Shown: positions 36,578-50,357 of the stretch, piece after piece
Layout of the letters: every line of letters begins with the position of its first letter
Position numbering within the stretch: position 1 is the first letter of the stretch
Assembly (NCBI RefSeq): GCF_014174475.1
Contig: NZ_JACJUD010000002.1
Span: 546,422 to 610,421 of the forward strand
Length of the DNA: 64,000 nucleotides
Reading direction: 5' to 3'
From: Aquipseudomonas ullengensis
Lineage (GTDB): Bacteria; Pseudomonadota; Gammaproteobacteria; Pseudomonadales; Pseudomonadaceae
The notes under the pieces: generated by a model
Database searches by the model: none
Seen by the model: the letters and a program-made list of their open reading frames with translations, nothing else
Told to the model about the DNA's origin: nothing
Made by a program: the position numbers and the translations under genes

Positions 36578-37912
36578 TCAAAGCGCGGTGTAGCCAGCAA
36601 TCCGGGCGCCCCAGGCGCGCGCGCTGGCGATCAGGCTGGCTTCGTCGAGGCGGGTCAGGCGGCCGTCGTCGAGCAGTTGCTTGCCGCCCACCCACAGGTG
36701 TTTGGTGCAGCTGCGCCCGCCGGCGTAAATCAGTTGCGACACAGGGTCGTAGACCGGTTGCTGGGCCAGTCCCGAGAGGTCGAAGGCGGCCAGGTCGGCC
36801 AGTTTGCCCAGTTCCAGGCTGCCGATCTGCTCATCCAGGCCGAGGGCGCGAGCGCCGTTGAGGGTCGCCATGCGCAGGGCGCTGTGGGCGTCCAGGGCGG
36901 TGGCGCTGCCGGCGACGGCCTTGGCCAGCAGGGCGGCGGTACGGGTTTCGCCAAGCAGGTCGAGGTCATTGTTGCTGGCGGCGCCGTCGGTGCCGATGGC
37001 GACGTTGACGCCGGCCTGCCAGAGCTTTTCCACCGGACAGAAACCGCTGGCCAGCTTGAGGTTGGACTCGGGGCAATGGATCACGCTGCTGTTGCTTTCT
37101 ACCAGCAGGGCGATGTCTTCGTCGCTGATCTGGGTCATGTGCACGGCCTGGAAGCGCGGGCCAAGCAGGCCCAGGTTGGCCAGGCGCTGCAGCGGGCGTA
37201 CACCGTGCAACTCCAGGCTCTGCTGCACTTCGAAGGCGGTTTCGTGCACGTGCATGTGAATCCCGGCGTCGAGCTCCTCGGCCAGCATGCGCACGTTCTC
37301 CAGCTTGTCGTCACTCACCGAGTAGGGTGCGTGCGGGCCGAAGGCGACCTTGATGCGCGGGTGCAGCTTGAGGTCGTCGAACAGCTTGAGGCCCTTGCGC
37401 AGGGCTTCGTCGGCATCGCGCGCGCCCGGCGTGGGGAAATCCAGCACGGGAATGGTCATCTGCGCGCGGATGCCGCTCTTGTGCACCAGTTCGCAGGCCA
37501 CTTCCGGGAAGAAATACATGTCGGAAAAGCAGCTGATGCCGCCCTTGATCTGTTCGGCAATGGCCAGTTCGGTGCCGTCGTGAACGAATTTTTCGTCGAC
37601 CCACTTGGCTTCGGCCGGCCAGATATGGTCCTGCAGCCAGCTCATCAGTGGCAAATCGTCGGCCAGGCCGCGGAACAGGGTCATCGCCGCATGGCCATGG
37701 GCATTGACCAGGCCGGGGGTAAGGACGCAGTCTGGCAGCTCACGCACTTCGATAGCCGCATGCTTGAGGGCTTCGGCGCGGGGTGCGATGAGGACAATGC
37801 GGCCCTCGCGGATGCCCAGACCATGCTCGCGCAGCACCACGCCGGCAGGCTCGACCGGCACCAGCCAGGTGGGCAGGAGCAGCAGGTCGAGCGGGGCGCT
37901 GGCGTTGGGCAT
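36578..37912 (-). CDS. mtaD: MtaD, methylthioadenosine/S-adenosylhomocysteine deaminase
   Basis: 444 aa, TRZ/ATZ amidohydrolase. Metal ligands are in [32 protein letters not shown] and GTDGAASNN. It deaminates 5'-methylthioadenosine to the inosine form, a pseudomonad route of methionine salvage. The start MPNASAPL is chosen from family length; GAGG lies 11 bp upstream. It is divergent from mtnA, the enzyme acting later in the same pathway, with a palindrome between their promoters. Confidence 0.9.
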   Translation of the reverse strand: MPNASAPLDLLLLPTWLVPVEPAGVVLREHGLGIREGRIVLIAPRAEALKHAAIEVRELPDCVLTPGLVNAHGHAAMTLFRGLADDLPLMSWLQDHIWPAEAKWVDEKFVHDGTELAIAEQIKGGISCFSDMYFFPEVACELVHKSGIRAQMTIPVLDFPTPGARDADEALRKGLKLFDDLKLHPRIKVAFGPHAPYSVSDDKLENVRMLAEELDAGIHMHVHETAFEVQQSLELHGVRPLQRLANLGLLGPRFQAVHMTQISDEDIALLVESNSSVIHCPESNLKLASGFCPVEKLWQAGVNVAIGTDGAASNNDLDLLGETRTAALLAKAVAGSATALDAHSALRMATLNGARALGLDEQIGSLELGKLADLAAFDLSGLAQQPVYDPVSQLIYAGGRSCTKHLWVGGKQLLDDGRLTRLDEASLIASARAWGARIAGYTAL

Positions 37913-37946
37913 GGTGGGGCCATCCTCGGGGTTTTGGCAGGGCGGC

Positions 37947-37984
37947 AGTATACCCGAGCACCTGAATGCTCGGCTCGCTATAAT
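37947..37984. promoter_or_regulatory. Divergent mtaD/mtnA promoters with shared palindrome
   Basis: A minus-strand TATACT (37947-37952) faces mtaD and a plus-strand TATAAT (37979-37984) faces mtnA. Between them is a perfect palindrome CCGAGCA-N6-TGCTCGG (37954-37960, 37967-37973) that lies in the spacer of both promoters. Neither has a good -35. A regulator bound here would control both genes. Confidence 0.5.
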
Positions 37985-38018
37985 CCGCGGCTTTTCGTTT
38001 CTGCAGGTGGGGTGTGCC

Positions 38019-39098
38019 ATGCGCGAGCAATTGCTGGCGGCTGAGAAGGTCAAGGCCATTGAATGGCGGGACGGCACGTTATACCTGCTCGATCAGCGTC
38101 TGCTGCCGCAGCAGGAAGTCTGGCTGGCCTACGATTCGGCTGCCGACGTAGCCGAAGCCATCCGTGCCATGGTGGTGCGCGGTGCCCCGGCTATCGGTAT
38201 CGCGGCGGCCTATGGGCTGGTGCTGGGCGCGCGTGCGCGCCTGGCTGAGAGCGATCCTTACTGGCAGGTGGCGCTGGAAGATGATTTCACCGTGCTGGCC
38301 GAGTCACGGCCGACTGCGGTCAATCTGTTCTGGGCGCTGGAACGCATGCGTGAGCGTCTGCAGCGCCTGAAGAGTGGTGAGGCGCCCCTGGCGGCGCTGG
38401 AGGCCGAGGCTGTCGGTATCCACCAGAGCGATCGCGAGGCCAACCTGACCATGGCTCAGCTGGGCATGGAGCTGATTCGCAAGCACCAGGGCAACTCGCA
38501 GAACATCCTCACCCACTGCAATACCGGCGCCCTCGCTACGGGCGGCTTCGGTACGGCGCTGGGGGTGATTCGTGCGGCGTACCTGGAGGGGTTGGTCGAG
38601 CGGGTTTACGCCGACGAGACCCGGCCCTGGCTGCAGGGCTCGCGCCTGACCGCCTGGGAGTTGCTGGGGGAGGGCATTCCGGTCAGCGTCAATGCCGACT
38701 CTGCGGCCGCGCACCTGATGAAGACCCGGGGTATCACTTGGGTCATTGTCGGTGCCGATCGCATCACCGCCAATGGCGATGTGGCCAACAAGATTGGCAC
38801 CTACCAACTGGCGGTCAATGCCATGCACCATGGCGTGCGCTTCATGGTGGTGGCGCCCAGTTCGACCATCGACATGGGGCTGGAGAATGGCGAGGACATC
38901 CCCATCGAGGAGCGCGACCCGCGCGAGCTGCTGGAGGTCGGCGGGCAGCGCATCGCTGCCGACGTGGATGCGGTCAATCCGGTGTTCGATGTCACGCCGG
39001 CGGACCTGATCGACGCGATCGTCACCGAAAAGGGCGTGGTCGAGCGGCCGGATGCGGCGAAAATGGCGCAATTGATGTGCCGCAAGCGTCTGCACTGA
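38019..39098 (+). CDS. mtnA: Methylthioribose-1-phosphate isomerase
   Basis: 359 aa, eIF2B-alpha-like fold. [31 protein letters not shown] (catalytic Cys) and [19 protein letters not shown] (catalytic Asp) are intact. It isomerises methylthioribose-1-phosphate to the ribulose form in methionine salvage. ATG 38019 follows AGGTGGGG. It is divergent from mtaD and 224 bp upstream of gyrA. Confidence 0.95.
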   Translation: MREQLLAAEKVKAIEWRDGTLYLLDQRLLPQQEVWLAYDSAADVAEAIRAMVVRGAPAIGIAAAYGLVLGARARLAESDPYWQVALEDDFTVLAESRPTAVNLFWALERMRERLQRLKSGEAPLAALEAEAVGIHQSDREANLTMAQLGMELIRKHQGNSQNILTHCNTGALATGGFGTALGVIRAAYLEGLVERVYADETRPWLQGSRLTAWELLGEGIPVSVNADSAAAHLMKTRGITWVIVGADRITANGDVANKIGTYQLAVNAMHHGVRFMVVAPSSTIDMGLENGEDIPIEERDPRELLEVGGQRIAADVDAVNPVFDVTPADLIDAIVTEKGVVERPDAAKMAQLMCRKRLH

Positions 39099-39322
39099 GT
39101 CATTGCTCAGCCTGTCCGGCGGGGTAGGTCTGGGCGGGTGGCTGTGGTAAGCTCCGGCAGTTCTCAGGCAGCCTCCCAGAGGCGGCTTAAATAGCGCGAA
39201 TTGTTTGCTTAACTCGTTGATTTGTCGTCAGTCGCTGCCACACAGGAGCGACGGCGACGGACTCCGGTTTCGCCCAGGATGGGTGCGACGGGGTTTCACC
39301 AGAATAAGGAACCTGGCTTCTC

Positions 39323-42121
<2,799 letters not shown>

Positions 42122-42128
42122 GAGTGAC

Positions 42129-43214
42129 GTGAGTAAGCGAGCCCATAACTTCTGCGCCGGCCCGGCGGCGCTTCCGACTGCTGTACTGGAACGTGCCCAG
42201 GCCGAGATGCTCGACTGGAACGGCATGGGCGTCTCTGTGATGGAGATGAGCCATCGCAGCGACGAGTACGTGGCGATTGCCGAGAAGGCCGAGCAGGACC
42301 TGCGTGACCTGCTGGCCATCCCGTCGGACTACAAGGTGCTGTTCCTGCAGGGCGGCGCCAGCCAGCAGTTCGCTGAGGTCGCCCTCAACCTGCTGCCGGA
42401 AGACGGTGTCGCCGACTACATCGACACCGGTATCTGGTCGAAGAAGAGCATCGAGGAAGCCAGTCGTTACGGTCGTGTCAACGTCGCCGCCAGTGCCAAG
42501 GGCTACGACTACTTCGCCATTCCCGGGCAGAACGAGTGGCAGCTGTCGAAAGACGCCGCCTACGTGCATTACGCCAGCAACGAGACCATTGGCGGCCTGC
42601 AGTTCGACTGGATTCCGAGCGTTGGCGATACCCCGCTGGTGGTAGATATGTCCTCGGACATCCTCTCCCGCGAGATCGATGTCTCTAAGTTCGGCCTGAT
42701 CTATGCCGGCGCGCAGAAGAACATCGGCCCCAGCGGCCTGGTGGTTTCCATCGTTCGCGAAGACCTGCTCGGCCGCGCCCGCAGTTCTTGCCCAACCATG
42801 CTCAACTACAAGGTCGCCGCCGATAACGGCTCCATGTACAACACCCCGGCTACCTATTCCTGGTACCTCTCGGGCCTGGTCTTCGAGTGGCTCAAGGAGC
42901 AGGGCGGCGTGGCCGCCATGGAGCAGCGCAACAAGGCGAAGAAGGACCTGCTGTACAAGGCCATCGACGCCAGCGATTTCTACAGCAACCCGATCGCCAT
43001 AAATGCTCGCTCCTGGATGAACGTACCGTTCCGCCTGGCCGACGAGAAACTGGACAAGGTCTTCCTGGCTGGCGCCGACGCCCGTGGCCTGCTCAACCTT
43101 AAAGGCCATCGTTCCGTGGGCGGCATGCGTGCCTCCATCTACAACGCTACTGGCCTGGACGCTGTCGAGGCGCTGGTTGCCTACATGGCGGAGTTCGAGA
43201 AGGAGCACGGCTGA
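42129..43214 (+). CDS. serC: Phosphoserine aminotransferase
   Basis: 361 aa PLP enzyme, class V aminotransferase: FCAGPAALPTAVLE, MEMSHRSDEY, LFLQGGASQQFAEV and the PLP lysine in IYAGAQKNIGPSGLV. Acts in serine and pyridoxal phosphate synthesis. It starts with GTG 7 bp after gyrA, and its stop overlaps the pheA start by one base (TGATG). Confidence 0.96.
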   Translation: MSKRAHNFCAGPAALPTAVLERAQAEMLDWNGMGVSVMEMSHRSDEYVAIAEKAEQDLRDLLAIPSDYKVLFLQGGASQQFAEVALNLLPEDGVADYIDTGIWSKKSIEEASRYGRVNVAASAKGYDYFAIPGQNEWQLSKDAAYVHYASNETIGGLQFDWIPSVGDTPLVVDMSSDILSREIDVSKFGLIYAGAQKNIGPSGLVVSIVREDLLGRARSSCPTMLNYKVAADNGSMYNTPATYSWYLSGLVFEWLKEQGGVAAMEQRNKAKKDLLYKAIDASDFYSNPIAINARSWMNVPFRLADEKLDKVFLAGADARGLLNLKGHRSVGGMRASIYNATGLDAVEALVAYMAEFEKEHG

Positions 43215-44311
43215 TGAGTGACGCCGATCAGCTCAAGGCGCTGCGGGTGCGTATCGATAACCTCGACGAGAAAGTCCTCGAGCTGATCAGCGAGCGTGCG
43301 CGCTGCGCCCAGGAAGTGGCGCGGGTGAAGATGCTCTCGCTGCCAGAAGGCGAGAAGCCGGTGTTCTATCGCCCCGAGCGCGAAGCCTGGGTGCTCAAGC
43401 ACATCATGGAGCTGAACAAGGGCCCGCTGGACAACGAGGAAGTGGCGCGGCTGTTCCGCGAAATCATGTCTTCCTGCCTGGCCCTCGAGCAGCCGCTGAA
43501 AGTTGCCTACCTCGGCCCCGAAGGCACGTTCTCCCAGGCTGCGGCGCTCAAGCACTTCGGTCATGCGGTGATCAGCCAGCCGATGGCGGCGATCGACGAA
43601 GTGTTCCGCGAAGTGGCCGCCGGTGCGGTCAACTTCGGCGTGGTGCCGGTGGAAAACTCCACCGAGGGTGCGGTCAACCACACCCTCGACAGCTTCCTCG
43701 AGCACGACATGGTCATCTGTGGCGAGGTGGAGCTGCGCATCCACCACCACCTGCTGGTCGGTGAAACCACCAAGACCGACAAGATCACTCGCATCTATTC
43801 CCACGCCCAGTCCCTGGCCCAGTGCCGCAAGTGGCTGGACGCGCACTACCCGAACGTCGAGCGCGTTGCGGTTTCCAGCAACGCTGATGCGGCCAAACGG
43901 GTGAAGAGCGAGTGGAATTCGGCGGCGATTGCCGGTGATATGGCTGCGAGCCTGTATGGCCTGTCCAAGTTGGCCGAGAAGATCGAGGACCGCCCGGACA
44001 ACTCCACGCGCTTCCTCATCATCGGCAGCCAGGAAGTGCCGCCAACCGGCGACGACAAGACCTCGGTCATCGTCTCCATGCGCAACAAACCGGGTGCGTT
44101 GCACGAGCTGCTGGTGCCGTTCCACACCAATGGCATCGACCTGACCCGCATCGAGACGCGTCCGTCGCGCAGCGGCAAGTGGACCTATGTGTTCTTCATC
44201 GACTTCGTCGGTCACCACAAGGATCCGCTGATCAAGGACGTGCTGGAAAAGATCAATCAGGAAGCCGTGGCGCTCAAGGTGCTGGGTTCCTACCCGAAAG
44301 CGGTTCTCTAA
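43214..44311 (+). CDS. pheA: Chorismate mutase/prephenate dehydratase (P-protein)
   Basis: 365 aa bifunctional enzyme. An AroQ chorismate mutase (about 1-95, RIDNLDEKVLELISERARCA) is followed by prephenate dehydratase (about 98-275, YLGPEGTFSQAAALKHFG and VVPVENSTEGAVNHTLD). The ACT regulatory domain (about 285-365) has GALHELL and ESRP-like ETRPSRS, so phenylalanine feedback is expected. Coupled to serC by a 1-bp overlap. Confidence 0.96.
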   Translation: MSDADQLKALRVRIDNLDEKVLELISERARCAQEVARVKMLSLPEGEKPVFYRPEREAWVLKHIMELNKGPLDNEEVARLFREIMSSCLALEQPLKVAYLGPEGTFSQAAALKHFGHAVISQPMAAIDEVFREVAAGAVNFGVVPVENSTEGAVNHTLDSFLEHDMVICGEVELRIHHHLLVGETTKTDKITRIYSHAQSLAQCRKWLDAHYPNVERVAVSSNADAAKRVKSEWNSAAIAGDMAASLYGLSKLAEKIEDRPDNSTRFLIIGSQEVPPTGDDKTSVIVSMRNKPGALHELLVPFHTNGIDLTRIETRPSRSGKWTYVFFIDFVGHHKDPLIKDVLEKINQEAVALKVLGSYPKAVL

Positions 44312-44320
44312 GGAGCCCTC

Positions 44321-45433
44321 ATGAGTTGCGACTTCCTCGCCCTGGCAGTGCCGGGCGTGCAGAAACTTTCGCCCTACGTACCGGGCAAACCGGTCGATGA
44401 GTTGGCCCGTGAGCTGAATCTCGACCCGGCCGGCATCGTCAAACTGGCCAGTAACGAGAATCCGCTGGGTCCGTCGCCGAAGGCGCTGGAAGCCATTCGC
44501 GCCGAGCTGGCGGAGCTGACCCGTTACCCCGACGGCAACGGCTTCGAGTTGAAGTCGAAGCTGGCGGCGCGCTGTGGCGTGAGCGTGGCGCAGGTGACCC
44601 TGGGCAACGGTTCCAACGATATTCTCGACCTGGTCGCCCGTGCCTGGCTGGCTCCGGGGCTGAACGCGGTGTTCAGCCAGTACGCCTTCGCCGTGTACCC
44701 GATTGCCACTCAGGCGGTGGGAGCGCAGGGCAGGATGGTGCCGGCCAAGGATCATGGTCACGATCTGGAAGCCATGCTGGCGGCCATCGATGGCAATACC
44801 CGCGTGGTGTTCATCGCCAACCCGAACAACCCGACCGGCACCTGGTTCGGCCCGGACGCGCTGGAGCGTTTCCTCGCTCGCGTGCCGCAGGACGTGCTGG
44901 TGGTGCTGGACGAGGCCTATATCGAGTACGCCGAGGGCGATGAGCTGCCGGATGGTCTCGATTACCTGGCGGGTTACTCCAACCTGATCGTCTCGCGCAC
45001 TTTTTCCAAGGCCTATGGCCTGGCCTCGCTGCGGGTCGGCTACGCGCTGTCCTCGCCACAAGTGGCGGATGCGCTCAACCGCGTGCGTGCGCCGTTCAAT
45101 GTCAACAGCCTGGCCCTAGTGGCCGCCTGTGCGGCGTTGGATGATGCCGAATACCTGGCTGCCAGCCGCCGTACCAATGATGCCGGCATGGCGCAGCTGG
45201 AGGCCGGTTTCCGTGAGCTGGGCCTGCAGTGGATTCCCAGCAAGGGCAACTTCATCGCCGTCGATTTCGCCCGCGATGCCGCGCCGATCAACCAGGCGTT
45301 GCTGAAGGAGGGCGTGATCGTGCGCCCCGTGGGCGGTTATGGCATGCCGACTTTCCTGCGCGTGTCCATCGGTACCCAGGCGGAGAACGCCCGCTTCCTC
45401 GATGTGCTGGGCCAGGTGCTTGCGCGTGGTTGA
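44321..45433 (+). CDS. hisC: Histidinol-phosphate aminotransferase
   Basis: 370 aa, class I/II PLP aminotransferase. KLASNENPLGPSPKALEAI, IANPNNPTGTW, LDEAYIEYA and the PLP lysine in SRTFSKAYGLASLRVGY. Its place between pheA and tyrA-aroA is that of P. aeruginosa HisC2, so it may also serve aromatic amino acids. AAGGAG lies 5 bp before the ATG. Confidence 0.94.
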   Translation: MSCDFLALAVPGVQKLSPYVPGKPVDELARELNLDPAGIVKLASNENPLGPSPKALEAIRAELAELTRYPDGNGFELKSKLAARCGVSVAQVTLGNGSNDILDLVARAWLAPGLNAVFSQYAFAVYPIATQAVGAQGRMVPAKDHGHDLEAMLAAIDGNTRVVFIANPNNPTGTWFGPDALERFLARVPQDVLVVLDEAYIEYAEGDELPDGLDYLAGYSNLIVSRTFSKAYGLASLRVGYALSSPQVADALNRVRAPFNVNSLALVAACAALDDAEYLAASRRTNDAGMAQLEAGFRELGLQWIPSKGNFIAVDFARDAAPINQALLKEGVIVRPVGGYGMPTFLRVSIGTQAENARFLDVLGQVLARG

Positions 45434-45437
45434 TGTC

Positions 45438-47669
45438 ATGCCCGTGCCATCTGCGCCTGCCAAGCTCGGTCGCCTGGTGGTGGTCGGTCTGGGCCTGATT
45501 GGCGGCTCCTTTGCCAAGGGTGTGCGCGAGAAAGGCCTGTTCGACGAAGTAGTGGGTGTCGATCTTGACGTGGAGTCGCGCCGCCTGGCCGTTGAGCTGG
45601 GGGTGGTTGATCGCTGTGAAACCGACCTGGCGGCCGCCTGTCAGGGCGCGGCGGTGATCCAGCTGGCGGTGCCTATCCTGGCCATGGAAAAGCTGCTGGC
45701 GCAGTTGGCCAAGCTCGATCTGGGTGAGGCGGTGCTGACCGATGTCGGCAGCGCCAAGGGCAATGTGGTGCGCGCCGCGCGCCTGGCTTTTGCTGGCAAG
45801 GTCGAGCGTTTCGTGCCGGGTCACCCGATTGCCGGCTCCGAGCAGAGTGGGGTGGAAGCTTCCAATGCCCGGCTGTTCCGTCGGCATAAAGTGATCCTCA
45901 CGCCGCAGGAGTCGACCGACCCCGCTGCGCTGGCGCTGGTAGATGGTTTGTGGCGTGAGCTGGGGGCGGATGTCGAGCACATGGAAGTGGAGCACCACGA
46001 CCAGGTGCTGGCTGCCACCAGTCATCTGCCGCACTTGCTGGCCTTCACCTTGGTCGACTCGCTGGCCAAACGCAGCGAGAACCTGGAGATATTCCGTTAC
46101 GCCGCTGGTGGTTTCCGCGATTTCACGCGGATCGCCGGCAGTGATCCGGTGATGTGGCACGACATCTTCCTCGCCAACCGCGAGGCCGTGCTGCGTACCC
46201 TAGATGCATTTCGCGACGACCTCGACGCCCTGCGCGGCGCGGTTGACGCAGGGGACGGGCATCAGTTGCTGGGCGTGTTTACCCGCGCCCGCTTCGCCCG
46301 CGAGCATTTCAGTAAAATTCTGGCCCGCAGGGCCTATGTGGACGCCATGCATTCGAACGACCTGATCTACCTCGCCAATCCTGGTGGCTCCCTGTCCGGC
46401 CGCATCCGCGTGCCTGGCGACAAATCCATCTCGCACCGCTCGATCATGCTCGGCTCGCTAGCCGAAGGCACCACCGAAGTGGAGGGCTTCCTTGAGGGCG
46501 AAGACGCCCTGGCGACCCTGCAGGCATTCCGCGACATGGGTGTGGTCATCGAAGGCCCGCACCATGGCAAGGTGACCATCCATGGTGTTGGCCTCAATGG
46601 CCTCAAGCCGCCACCGGGCCCGCTCTACCTGGGTAACTCCGGTACCTCGATGCGCCTGCTATCCGGCCTGTTGTCCGGTCAGGCATTCGATACCGTGTTG
46701 ACCGGTGATGCCTCGCTGTCCGGGCGCCCGATGAATCGTGTGGCCAAGCCGCTGCGCGCGATGGGGGCACTGATCGAGACGGCCGCCGAAGGCCGTCCGC
46801 CACTGACCATTCGTGGTGGGCGCCGCCTGGGTGGCATGACCTATGAAATGCCGATGGCCAGTGCCCAGGTCAAATCCTGCCTGCTGCTGGCAGGGCTGTA
46901 TGCCGCGGGTTCGACCACGGTGATCGAGCCAGCACCGACCCGCGACCATACCGAGCGCATGCTCAATGGCTTCGGCTATCCGGTAGCAGTGGATGGCAAT
47001 GCCGCAACGGTCGAAGGCGGGCACAAACTCAGCGCAACCCATATCGAAGTGCCGGCGGATATTTCCTCGGCAGCCTTCTTCCTGGTGGCGGCGAGCATTG
47101 CTGAAGGCTCCGAGCTGGTGCTTGAACACGTCGGCATCAACCCGACCCGCACCGGCGTGATCGACATTCTCAAGCTGATGGGCGGCGACATTACCCTAGA
47201 GAACCAGCGCGAAGTTGGCGGTGAGCCGGTCGCGGATATCCGCGTGCGTGCGGCCAAGCTCAAGGGCATCGACATTCCGGAAGATCTGGTTCCGCTGGCC
47301 ATTGACGAATTCCCGGTGCTGTTCGTGGCTGCCGCCTGCGCTGAAGGGCGCACCGTGCTGCGTGGCGCCGAAGAACTGCGGGTCAAGGAATCCGACCGTA
47401 TCCAGGTCATGGCTGACGGTCTGATCGCTCTGGGCGTCAAGGCTGAGCCAACCCCGGATGGCATTATCATCGACGGTGGTTCGATTGGTGGTGGCGAAGT
47501 TTGGAGCCACGGTGATCACCGTATTGCCATGTCCTTCAGCGTCGCGTCGTTGCGCGCCAGTGCGCCGATCCGCATTCATGACTGCGCCAACGTTGCGACA
47601 TCCTTCCCCAACTTCCTTGGTCTGGCGGGTCAGGCGGGGATTCGGGTGGCCGAGGAGACGCAGGCATGA
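45438..47669 (+). CDS. aroA: Fused prephenate dehydrogenase / EPSP synthase
   Basis: 743 aa natural fusion. TyrA half (about 10-295) has the NAD motif [23 protein letters not shown] and [11 protein letters not shown]. The AroA half (about 313-740) has [31 protein letters not shown] and the terminal GDHRIAMSF. It combines tyrosine synthesis with the shikimate pathway step to EPSP; this fusion is known in pseudomonads. ATG 45438 lies 4 bp after hisC; a GTG at 45426 is possible. It overlaps cmk by 4 bp. Confidence 0.95.
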   Translation: MPVPSAPAKLGRLVVVGLGLIGGSFAKGVREKGLFDEVVGVDLDVESRRLAVELGVVDRCETDLAAACQGAAVIQLAVPILAMEKLLAQLAKLDLGEAVLTDVGSAKGNVVRAARLAFAGKVERFVPGHPIAGSEQSGVEASNARLFRRHKVILTPQESTDPAALALVDGLWRELGADVEHMEVEHHDQVLAATSHLPHLLAFTLVDSLAKRSENLEIFRYAAGGFRDFTRIAGSDPVMWHDIFLANREAVLRTLDAFRDDLDALRGAVDAGDGHQLLGVFTRARFAREHFSKILARRAYVDAMHSNDLIYLANPGGSLSGRIRVPGDKSISHRSIMLGSLAEGTTEVEGFLEGEDALATLQAFRDMGVVIEGPHHGKVTIHGVGLNGLKPPPGPLYLGNSGTSMRLLSGLLSGQAFDTVLTGDASLSGRPMNRVAKPLRAMGALIETAAEGRPPLTIRGGRRLGGMTYEMPMASAQVKSCLLLAGLYAAGSTTVIEPAPTRDHTERMLNGFGYPVAVDGNAATVEGGHKLSATHIEVPADISSAAFFLVAASIAEGSELVLEHVGINPTRTGVIDILKLMGGDITLENQREVGGEPVADIRVRAAKLKGIDIPEDLVPLAIDEFPVLFVAAACAEGRTVLRGAEELRVKESDRIQVMADGLIALGVKAEPTPDGIIIDGGSIGGGEVWSHGDHRIAMSFSVASLRASAPIRIHDCANVATSFPNFLGLAGQAGIRVAEETQA

Positions 47670-48349
47670 GCGCCGTCGTGATTACCATCGATGGACCGAG
47701 TGGTTCGGGCAAGGGCACCATCGCTGGTCTGCTGGCAAAGCAATTGGGCTGGAACCTGCTCGATTCCGGCGCGTTGTATCGCCTGCTGGCCTTCGCGGCG
47801 CGCAATCATGGCATCGACCTGACCAATGAAGAGGCGCTGAAAGCCCTGGCAGCTCACCTGGATGTGCAGTTCATCGCCGCCAGCGGTGGGGAAGGGCAGC
47901 GGATCATCCTCGAAGGTGAAGAAGTCACCAACGATATCCGCAACGAGCAGGTTGGCGCTGGAGCCTCCCAGGTCGCCGCGCTGCCCGCAGTGCGTGAGGC
48001 CTTGCTGCAGCGTCAGCGTGCGTTTCTTGAAGCGCCAGGCCTGGTGGCCGATGGGCGAGACATGGGGACCGTGGTATTTCCAAGTGCGCCGCTGAAAGTC
48101 TACCTGACCGCAAGTGCCGAGGAGCGTGCCCGTCGCCGCTATCTACAGTTGAAAGGCAAGGTCGATGGTGTTAGCCTGCCGAGTCTGCTAGACGAGATTC
48201 GTGAGCGCGACGAGCGTGACATGCAACGTGCAGTGGCTCCGCTGAAGCCGGCATCCGATGCCATCCAGCTGGATTCCACCGAGTTATCCATCGAGCAGGT
48301 AATGGAAAGAATTCTCAGCGAGGTCGCCAGCCGCGATCTCGCCGGGTAG
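47666..48349 (+). CDS. cmk: Cytidylate kinase
   Basis: 227 aa. P-loop [14 protein letters not shown] at the N-terminus, [24 protein letters not shown] and [11 protein letters not shown] lid region. Phosphorylates CMP/dCMP. ATGA overlap with tyrA-aroA. The cmk-rpsA-ihfB order is widely conserved. A terminator-like hairpin follows, so rpsA may be largely separately controlled. Confidence 0.96.
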   Translation: MSAVVITIDGPSGSGKGTIAGLLAKQLGWNLLDSGALYRLLAFAARNHGIDLTNEEALKALAAHLDVQFIAASGGEGQRIILEGEEVTNDIRNEQVGAGASQVAALPAVREALLQRQRAFLEAPGLVADGRDMGTVVFPSAPLKVYLTASAEERARRRYLQLKGKVDGVSLPSLLDEIRERDERDMQRAVAPLKPASDAIQLDSTELSIEQVMERILSEVASRDLAG

Positions 48350-48378
48350 TAAAAGACCGCACTCATGCGGTCGACAAG

Positions 48379-48421
48379 GAGGCGTGCAGGAGACCAGTCA
48401 ACGTCCTGCAGGCCTCTTTTT
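48379..48421 (+). terminator. Rho-independent terminator between cmk and rpsA
   Basis: 13-nt arms with one mismatch (48379-48391, 48404-48416), 12-nt loop, T5. A smaller perfect hairpin GACCGCA-CTCA-TGCGGTC (48355-48372) precedes it. It is either the cmk terminator or an attenuator in the rpsA leader. Confidence 0.8.
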
Positions 48422-48432
48422 ACATAACGTAC

Positions 48433-48472
48433 CCACATTGTCTGGAATGTGGTTTGGGCAGATTCCCTGCCC
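48433..48472 (+). promoter_or_regulatory. Two stem-loops in the rpsA leader
   Basis: CCACATT-N6-AATGTGG (48433-48452) and GGGCAG-N5-CTGCCC (48456-48472) lie directly before the AGGA site and ATG of rpsA. S1 represses its own mRNA in E. coli through a hairpin-rich initiation region, so these are candidates for the same control. Confidence 0.5.
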
Positions 48473-48491
48473 GTGATCAACAGGAATCAAC

Positions 48492-50177
48492 ATGAGCGAA
48501 AGCTTTGCAGAACTTTTTGAAGAAAGCCTAAAGACCCTGAATCTTCAGGCTGGCGCGATCATCACTGCGATCATCGTCGATATCGACTATCAAGCTGGCT
48601 GGGTAACCGTCCACGCTGGTCTGAAATCCGAAGGCCTGATCCCGCTTGAGCAGTTCTACAACGATGCTGGCGAGCTGGCTATCAACGTTGGTGATGAAGT
48701 CCACGTTGCTCTGGACGCGGTTGAAGATGGCTTTGGTGAAACCAAGCTGTCCCGCGAAAAAGCCAAACGTGCTGAGTGCTGGATCGTTCTGGAAGCAGCT
48801 TTCGCTGCCGAGGAAGTGGTTACGGGCGTTATCAACGGTAAGGTTAAAGGCGGCTTCACTGTCGACGTTAACGGCATCCGTGCGTTCCTGCCAGGTTCCT
48901 TGGTCGATGTCCGTCCGGTGCGTGATACCACTCACCTGGAAGGCAAAGAGCTCGAATTCAAAGTCATCAAGCTGGACCAGAAGCGCAACAACGTTGTCGT
49001 TTCCCGCCGCAGCGTGCTGGAAGCCGAGAACAGCGCCGAGCGCGAAGCTCTGCTGGAATCCCTGCAGGAAGGTCAGCAAGTCAAAGGTATCGTCAAGAAC
49101 CTCACCGACTACGGTGCGTTCGTTGACCTGGGCGGCGTCGATGGTCTGCTGCACATCACCGACATGGCCTGGAAGCGTATCAAGCATCCATCCGAGATCG
49201 TCAATGTTGGCGACGAGATCGATGTCAAGATCCTCAAGTACGACCGCGAGCGCAACCGCGTCTCCCTGGGCCTGAAGCAGCTGGGCGAAGACCCATGGGT
49301 TGCTATCAAGGCACGTTACCCAGAAGGCACTCGCGTTACTGCACGCGTCACCAACCTGACCGACTACGGCTGCTTCGCTGAGCTGGAAGAAGGCGTTGAA
49401 GGCCTGGTGCACGTGTCCGAGATGGATTGGACCAACAAGAATATCCACCCGTCCAAAGTCGTTAACGTCGGCGACGAAGTGGAAGTTCAGGTTCTCGACA
49501 TCGACGAAGAGCGTCGCCGTATCTCCCTGGGCATCAAGCAGTGCAAGTCGAACCCATGGGAAGACTTCTCTGGCCAGTTCAACAAGGGCGACAAGATCTC
49601 CGGCACCATCAAGTCGATCACCGATTTCGGTATCTTCATTGGTCTGGACGGCGGCATCGACGGCCTGGTTCACCTGTCCGACATCTCCTGGAACGAAGTG
49701 GGCGAAGAAGCCGTGCGTCGTTTCAAGAAGGGCGACGAGCTGGAAACTGTCATCCTCTCCGTTGATCCTGAGCGTGAGCGCATCTCCTTGGGCATCAAGC
49801 AGCTGGAAGACGATCCGTTCTCCAACTACGCCTCGCTCAACGAGAAGGGCACCATCGTTCGCGGCACCGTGAAAGAAGTTGACGCCAAAGGCGCTATCAT
49901 CGATCTGGGCAACGATATCGAAGCCACCCTGAAAGCCTCCGAAATCAGCCGTGACCGCGTTGAAGACGCCCGTAACGTGCTTAAAGAAGGCGACGAAGTC
50001 GAAGCCAAGATCATTAGCATCGACCGCAAGTCCCGCGTAATCAGCCTGTCCATCAAGTCCAAAGACGTCGAAGACGAAAAAGACGCGATGAAAGAGCTGC
50101 GTACCAAGCAAGAAGTTGAAACCACCGGTCCGACCACCATTGGTGATCTGATCCGTGCGCAGATGAACCAGAACTAA
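48492..50177 (+). CDS. rpsA: 30S ribosomal protein S1
   Basis: 561 aa with six S1 (OB) domains; the typical [17 protein letters not shown] and [20 protein letters not shown] strands recur at regular spacing. It helps the ribosome bind mRNA. Codon use is visibly that of a highly expressed gene (GTT/GCT/AAA richer than neighbours). Flanked by terminators on both sides, so it has its own transcript. Confidence 0.98.
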   Translation: MSESFAELFEESLKTLNLQAGAIITAIIVDIDYQAGWVTVHAGLKSEGLIPLEQFYNDAGELAINVGDEVHVALDAVEDGFGETKLSREKAKRAECWIVLEAAFAAEEVVTGVINGKVKGGFTVDVNGIRAFLPGSLVDVRPVRDTTHLEGKELEFKVIKLDQKRNNVVVSRRSVLEAENSAEREALLESLQEGQQVKGIVKNLTDYGAFVDLGGVDGLLHITDMAWKRIKHPSEIVNVGDEIDVKILKYDRERNRVSLGLKQLGEDPWVAIKARYPEGTRVTARVTNLTDYGCFAELEEGVEGLVHVSEMDWTNKNIHPSKVVNVGDEVEVQVLDIDEERRRISLGIKQCKSNPWEDFSGQFNKGDKISGTIKSITDFGIFIGLDGGIDGLVHLSDISWNEVGEEAVRRFKKGDELETVILSVDPERERISLGIKQLEDDPFSNYASLNEKGTIVRGTVKEVDAKGAIIDLGNDIEATLKASEISRDRVEDARNVLKEGDEVEAKIISIDRKSRVISLSIKSKDVEDEKDAMKELRTKQEVETTGPTTIGDLIRAQMNQN

Positions 50178-50196
50178 GTTCCGGTGATTCAAAAAA

Positions 50197-50219
50197 GGGC
50201 GACTTCGGTCGCCCTTTTT
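50197..50219 (+). terminator. Rho-independent terminator after rpsA
   Basis: GGGCGAC-TTCG-GTCGCCC (50197-50214) followed by T5, with A6 before it; a UUCG tetraloop. Confidence 0.93.
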
Positions 50220-50357
50220 CATTTCTGCTGTTTTGGTTATATCGATGTGAGGCTTGGTTGATCTTTCCGGCTTGACATGCGGGCTATTCAAATGAGGGTG
50301 AGCGTGCTAAAACACCCCTAGCAGTTGATCTAGCCGCTTGAAAAAGAAGGGAAAACC

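Noticed and set aside
48528..50291. A 587-codon frame antisense to rpsA
   Set aside because: Mirror of the codon bias of rpsA; no initiation signals and no recognisable domain.
50258..50299. A sigma70 promoter for ihfB at TTGACA (50272)
   Set aside because: No acceptable -10 hexamer at 16-18 bp; the promoter cannot be placed with confidence.
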